This document shows positions 61,020 through 64,000 of a DNA stretch of 64,000 bases, one piece after another. The stretch is from Bernardetiaceae bacterium (GTDB lineage: Bacteria; Bacteroidota; Bacteroidia; Cytophagales; Thermoflexibacteraceae): positions 1-64,000 of the forward strand of contig JANWVT010000011.1 in the NCBI GenBank assembly GCA_025056255.1, read 5' to 3'. Position numbers and translations under genes: made by a program. The stretch's first letter is position 1; the number at the start of each line of letters is the position of its first letter. Below the pieces are notes generated by a model that saw nothing but the letters and a program-made list of their open reading frames with translations, was not told where the DNA came from and ran no database searches.

Positions 61020-62525
61020 TTAGTCTTCCCTTTGTAAGGCTTCCAAAGCAGCTTTTAAATTAGCCACGCGTTGTTCTTGTCGGTAAATAGTCGGCTCAGC
61101 AGCCCGCGACTCGCAGTCGGTAGCCATGCAGCGTTCGCAAGTTTCACCCACCAGTCGGATAGGAATAGCAGGGTCATTCCAAAAGCGGATACTTTTTTTG
61201 AGTGCACTATTAACCAAAAATCCAATGGAAACGCTGTGAATCACAGGTGAGCCCTTAAAAGAAGGCTTAGCCATGCTAATAATCAGGTACTCTTTGTCCA
61301 AACCATAATATTTGGAGCGCTGTGCTTTGCAAAGTATATCACTTCTGTTGCTTTCCGACAGCAAGCGGTCGCGCAGTTCTTTGATGATTTGGATAGAAAC
61401 CCAACGGCGGCAGTAATGTTCGTTGAGCATAGAAGCATGCGGGGCTTGCAGCCCAGACAGATGTAGCTCTTTGCTCAGGTCATACAGCTCGGTACCTGCC
61501 CGATTGCTGAAACGCAAGAAGAACAGTTCGCGCAAGCCAAAAAAACGAGGCAACAAATTGGTAAGCCGGTGATAAAAAAGTTCAGGTGCAACCTGATATT
61601 TATGCAAAAGTGCCAACAAAAGTTCCGAAGAGAAGGTAGTAGACTGAAAAATGTTTTTCAAATCTACAATAAATTGCTCGCGTGGCAAAAAAAGCGCGCA
61701 ACTAAAATAAGAACCTTTAAAATTATTAACTGCCTGCTCAAAAGAATTGACCTCCACCCAAGAAGTAGTGTATGAGCGGTCGCTGATATTCATAAATTGG
61801 AAGCCCAATTCGCGCCCCAGAATAAAGCATTTTTGTGTTTCACTCAAGTCTTTATTGAGTAGCAAGCGTGGTTGTTTGCCTTTTAGCGTTACTGAGCGAA
61901 GCTCTTGTAGTTCAGGCTGTTGTGTAAGTCCATCTTCTTCTATCTGGTAGTGATAAAATTCTTTCAGAATATGCATGAGCTTCTGCGCATGTAAAGGAAA
62001 TTGATGGATGCCATACTGCTGTTTACAGGCTTCTACTTGCTGTTCTATATCGTCAAAATAATTTTCGTGCATTTCTTGGTAAGAACGCAAGGCAGAAAAA
62101 TATATATGCTCTACCTTCATGCCATAGTTACGGCTAATTTCAATAATAGTATTGATAAAGGCGTTGAGCTTGGCTGGCGCAACCGATAAGATATCGAACA
62201 ACTGCGATTTGTCTATGCCAAAAAACTCGAGCGGCAACTCTTCTAACAGGTTAGTACGCAACAGCTCAGCAACAGGCATCAAGCTCTTCTGAGTTTGCAA
62301 CGACACCAACCAATCGTAACTAACCCCCAGAGCATCTGCCAGAAGAGCAATTTTTTCTACTTTGGGCAATTTTTTACCCTTTTCAATTTCATTCAAATAC
62401 GAAACCGATAAGCCAGCTTTTTCGGCAAGCTCACTCTGGGAAATGTTTTTTTCTGCACGTAACTGCCTGATTTTCAACCCAAAAAGCAGTTTAACAGCCG
62501 ATTCTCGAATAGAGGGGCGGGTCAT
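61020..62525 (-). CDS. XRE-family regulator with IrrE-like and short-chain fatty acyl regulator-like regions (RamB/ScfR type)
   Basis: N-terminal HTH KIRQLRAEKNISQSELAEKAGLSVSYLNEIEKGKKLPKVEKIALLADALGV; C-terminal cysteines (CERCMATDCESRA). Start MTRPSIRES at 62525 chosen because the extra 71 aa in the track cover the divergent promoter region. Confidence 0.85.
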   Translation of the reverse strand: MTRPSIRESAVKLLFGLKIRQLRAEKNISQSELAEKAGLSVSYLNEIEKGKKLPKVEKIALLADALGVSYDWLVSLQTQKSLMPVAELLRTNLLEELPLEFFGIDKSQLFDILSVAPAKLNAFINTIIEISRNYGMKVEHIYFSALRSYQEMHENYFDDIEQQVEACKQQYGIHQFPLHAQKLMHILKEFYHYQIEEDGLTQQPELQELRSVTLKGKQPRLLLNKDLSETQKCFILGRELGFQFMNISDRSYTTSWVEVNSFEQAVNNFKGSYFSCALFLPREQFIVDLKNIFQSTTFSSELLLALLHKYQVAPELFYHRLTNLLPRFFGLRELFFLRFSNRAGTELYDLSKELHLSGLQAPHASMLNEHYCRRWVSIQIIKELRDRLLSESNRSDILCKAQRSKYYGLDKEYLIISMAKPSFKGSPVIHSVSIGFLVNSALKKSIRFWNDPAIPIRLVGETCERCMATDCESRAAEPTIYRQEQRVANLKAALEALQRED

Positions 62526-62546
62526 ATAGCGAAGGGTTAATTGATG

Positions 62547-62558
62547 GCGAATTTTCGC
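62547..62558. promoter_or_regulatory. GCGAATTTTCGC site 1, putative regulator operator in the regulator's 5' UTR
   Basis: Imperfect palindrome GCGAA-NN-TTCGC, identical to 62681-62692. Confidence 0.65.
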
Positions 62559-62576
62559 TGAAAAAAAGAATTCTGA

Positions 62577-62607
62577 CAAAGCTAAAAATTTTTTGGTGGC
62601 TTTCAAA
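62577..62607 (-). promoter_or_regulatory. Putative Bacteroidota promoter for the regulator gene
   Basis: Minus strand TTTG (62607-62604) - 19 nt - TAGCTTTG (62584-62577), matching TTTG/TAnnTTTG. Confidence 0.65.
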
Positions 62608-62680
62608 TAGCAACATTCTCCACTACCTAATGCCAGAGGGGTTTCGCTGAAAAATTGATACTTGCGAAAAATTTTTATTA

Positions 62681-62692
62681 GCGAATTTTCGC
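62681..62692. promoter_or_regulatory. GCGAATTTTCGC site 2, putative operator abutting the aceB promoter
   Basis: Identical 12-mer to site 1, ending directly before the TTG of the -33 element. Confidence 0.65.
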
Positions 62693-62723
62693 TTGACTTA
62701 TAACTTTCTCTTTTGTAAGTTTG
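62693..62723 (+). promoter_or_regulatory. Putative Bacteroidota promoter for aceB
   Basis: TTG (62693-62695) - 20 nt - TAAGTTTG (62716-62723); ATG at 62756. Confidence 0.65.
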
Positions 62724-62755
62724 TCGCATCCTAATCACATTATACTCTCAAAAAC

Positions 62756-64000
62756 ATGGAAGCTACTACTGCCCACACCGCTATCCAGCTTTTAGCGCCT
62801 GTAACTCCTCAGCAAGAGGAAATTCTCAGCCCAGCGGCATTGGAATTTTTGCACTACTTGCACCAACATTTCAATGCCCGTCGCAAAGCGCTGCTCGCTC
62901 ATCGTCAACAGCAGCAACAAGCCTTTAACAGGGGCGAATTGCCTGATTTTTTGCCTGAAACCGAACACATCCGTCAATCAGATTGGCAAGTACTTCCTAT
63001 TCCTGCCGATTTACAAGACCGTCGTGTAGAAATTACCGGACCAGTGGATAGGAAAATGATTATCAACGCCCTTAACTCAGGTGCAAAAGTTTTTATGGCT
63101 GATTTTGAAGATGCCAATAGCCCTACGTGGGAGAATTGTTTGGAAGGACAAATCAACCTGCGCGACGCTATTCGCAGAACCATTGATTTTCGTTCTCCTG
63201 AAGGCAAACTGTACGAACTCAATGAAAAAACAGCTGTACTAAAAGTGCGCCCTCGCGGTTGGCATCTGCCTGAAAAACATTTGCTTATACAGGGCGAGCC
63301 TGCCTCTGCCTCTCTTTTTGACTTCGGTTTATTTATTTTTCATAATGCTCACGAACTTCTCGCACAAGGTTCAGCACCCTATTTTTATCTTCCCAAACTA
63401 GAAAATCACCGCGAAGCGCGCCTCTGGAACGATGTATTTACGGCAGCTGAAAATTATTTGCGCATTCCACGTGGCTGCATTAAAGCCACTGTTCTAATAG
63501 AAACCATTACAGCAGCCTTTGAAATGGACGAAATTATTTACGAGCTCCGCGAACACATGGCAGGTTTAAATGCGGGTCGTTGGGATTATATTTTCAGCTT
63601 CATTAAAAAATTTAACCAGCAACCCGACTTTATTCTGCCCGACCGTGCTGACGTGACTATGACCGTTCCGTTCATGAAAGCGTATGCTGAACTGTTGGTT
63701 GCAACTTGCCACAAGCGCGGTGCACATGCTATCGGCGGCATGTCGGCATTTATTCCCGGTAAAGACCCAGCCATCAATGCGCGGGCCTTCGCCAACGTAC
63801 AGGCAGACAAAGAGCGAGAAGCTCAACAAGGTTATGATGGAACTTGGGTAGCACATCCGGGGCTTGTTCCCATTGCACAAGCTGTTTTTGACCGTTTTTT
63901 AGGTGAACAGCCTCACCAAAAACAACGCCTCCACCAACAGGTAGCTGTCAGTGCTGAACAGTTACTCAATACCAAAGCTACTCCCGGACAAATTACTTTA
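62756..64000 (+). CDS. aceB: Malate synthase A, 3'-truncated by window end (absent from the ORF track)
   Basis: ATG at 62756 opens [47 protein letters not shown]...[33 protein letters not shown], the malate synthase A signature; open to the window end. Confidence 0.95.
   Translation, partial: MEATTAHTAIQLLAPVTPQQEEILSPAALEFLHYLHQHFNARRKALLAHRQQQQQAFNRGELPDFLPETEHIRQSDWQVLPIPADLQDRRVEITGPVDRKMIINALNSGAKVFMADFEDANSPTWENCLEGQINLRDAIRRTIDFRSPEGKLYELNEKTAVLKVRPRGWHLPEKHLLIQGEPASASLFDFGLFIFHNAHELLAQGSAPYFYLPKLENHREARLWNDVFTAAENYLRIPRGCIKATVLIETITAAFEMDEIIYELREHMAGLNAGRWDYIFSFIKKFNQQPDFILPDRADVTMTVPFMKAYAELLVATCHKRGAHAIGGMSAFIPGKDPAINARAFANVQADKEREAQQGYDGTWVAHPGLVPIAQAVFDRFLGEQPHQKQRLHQQVAVSAEQLLNTKATPGQITL

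Noticed and set aside
62526-62738. 71-aa N-terminal extension of the XRE regulator in the ORF track
   Set aside because: It spans the intergenic region containing both divergent promoters and putative operators; the HTH domain begins shortly after MTRPSIRES, so the start is placed at 62525.

Overview
Chromosomal window from a member of the Bacteroidota, probably Cytophagales-like. This is inferred from a T9SS sorting domain, TTTG/TAnnTTTG-type promoters, bacillithiol BshA and a ThuA/PQQ-dehydrogenase/PKD/cytochrome fusion; it was not tested by search. Most of the window is housekeeping and metabolic genes: uvrA, ffh, udk, pfkA, pyc, pncB, frr, pyrH, bshA, lipA, mnmE, purN, aroA, pstSCAB and aceB. 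No prophage, CRISPR array, rRNA or tRNA gene could be supported. Three things stand out. (1) An apparently undescribed family of intergenic, hairpin-rich dispersed repeats occurs at about 8.1, 11.96, 18.5, 19.95, 27.37 and 33.3 kb. It carries a covarying stem around a conserved ATCYYC loop, a second GTTGTTYGTG-N4-CACGAACAAC hairpin, and MITE-like ends in two copies. (2) A divergent regulator/malate synthase (aceB) locus at the right edge has two identical GCGAATTTTCGC sites placed against two well-formed Bacteroidota promoters. The provided ORF track omits aceB because it runs off the window. (3) A SiaB/SiaC-like partner-switch pair with an associated coiled-coil membrane protein has no phosphatase or diguanylate cyclase next to it. 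All identifications come from reading the sequence; no database search was run.
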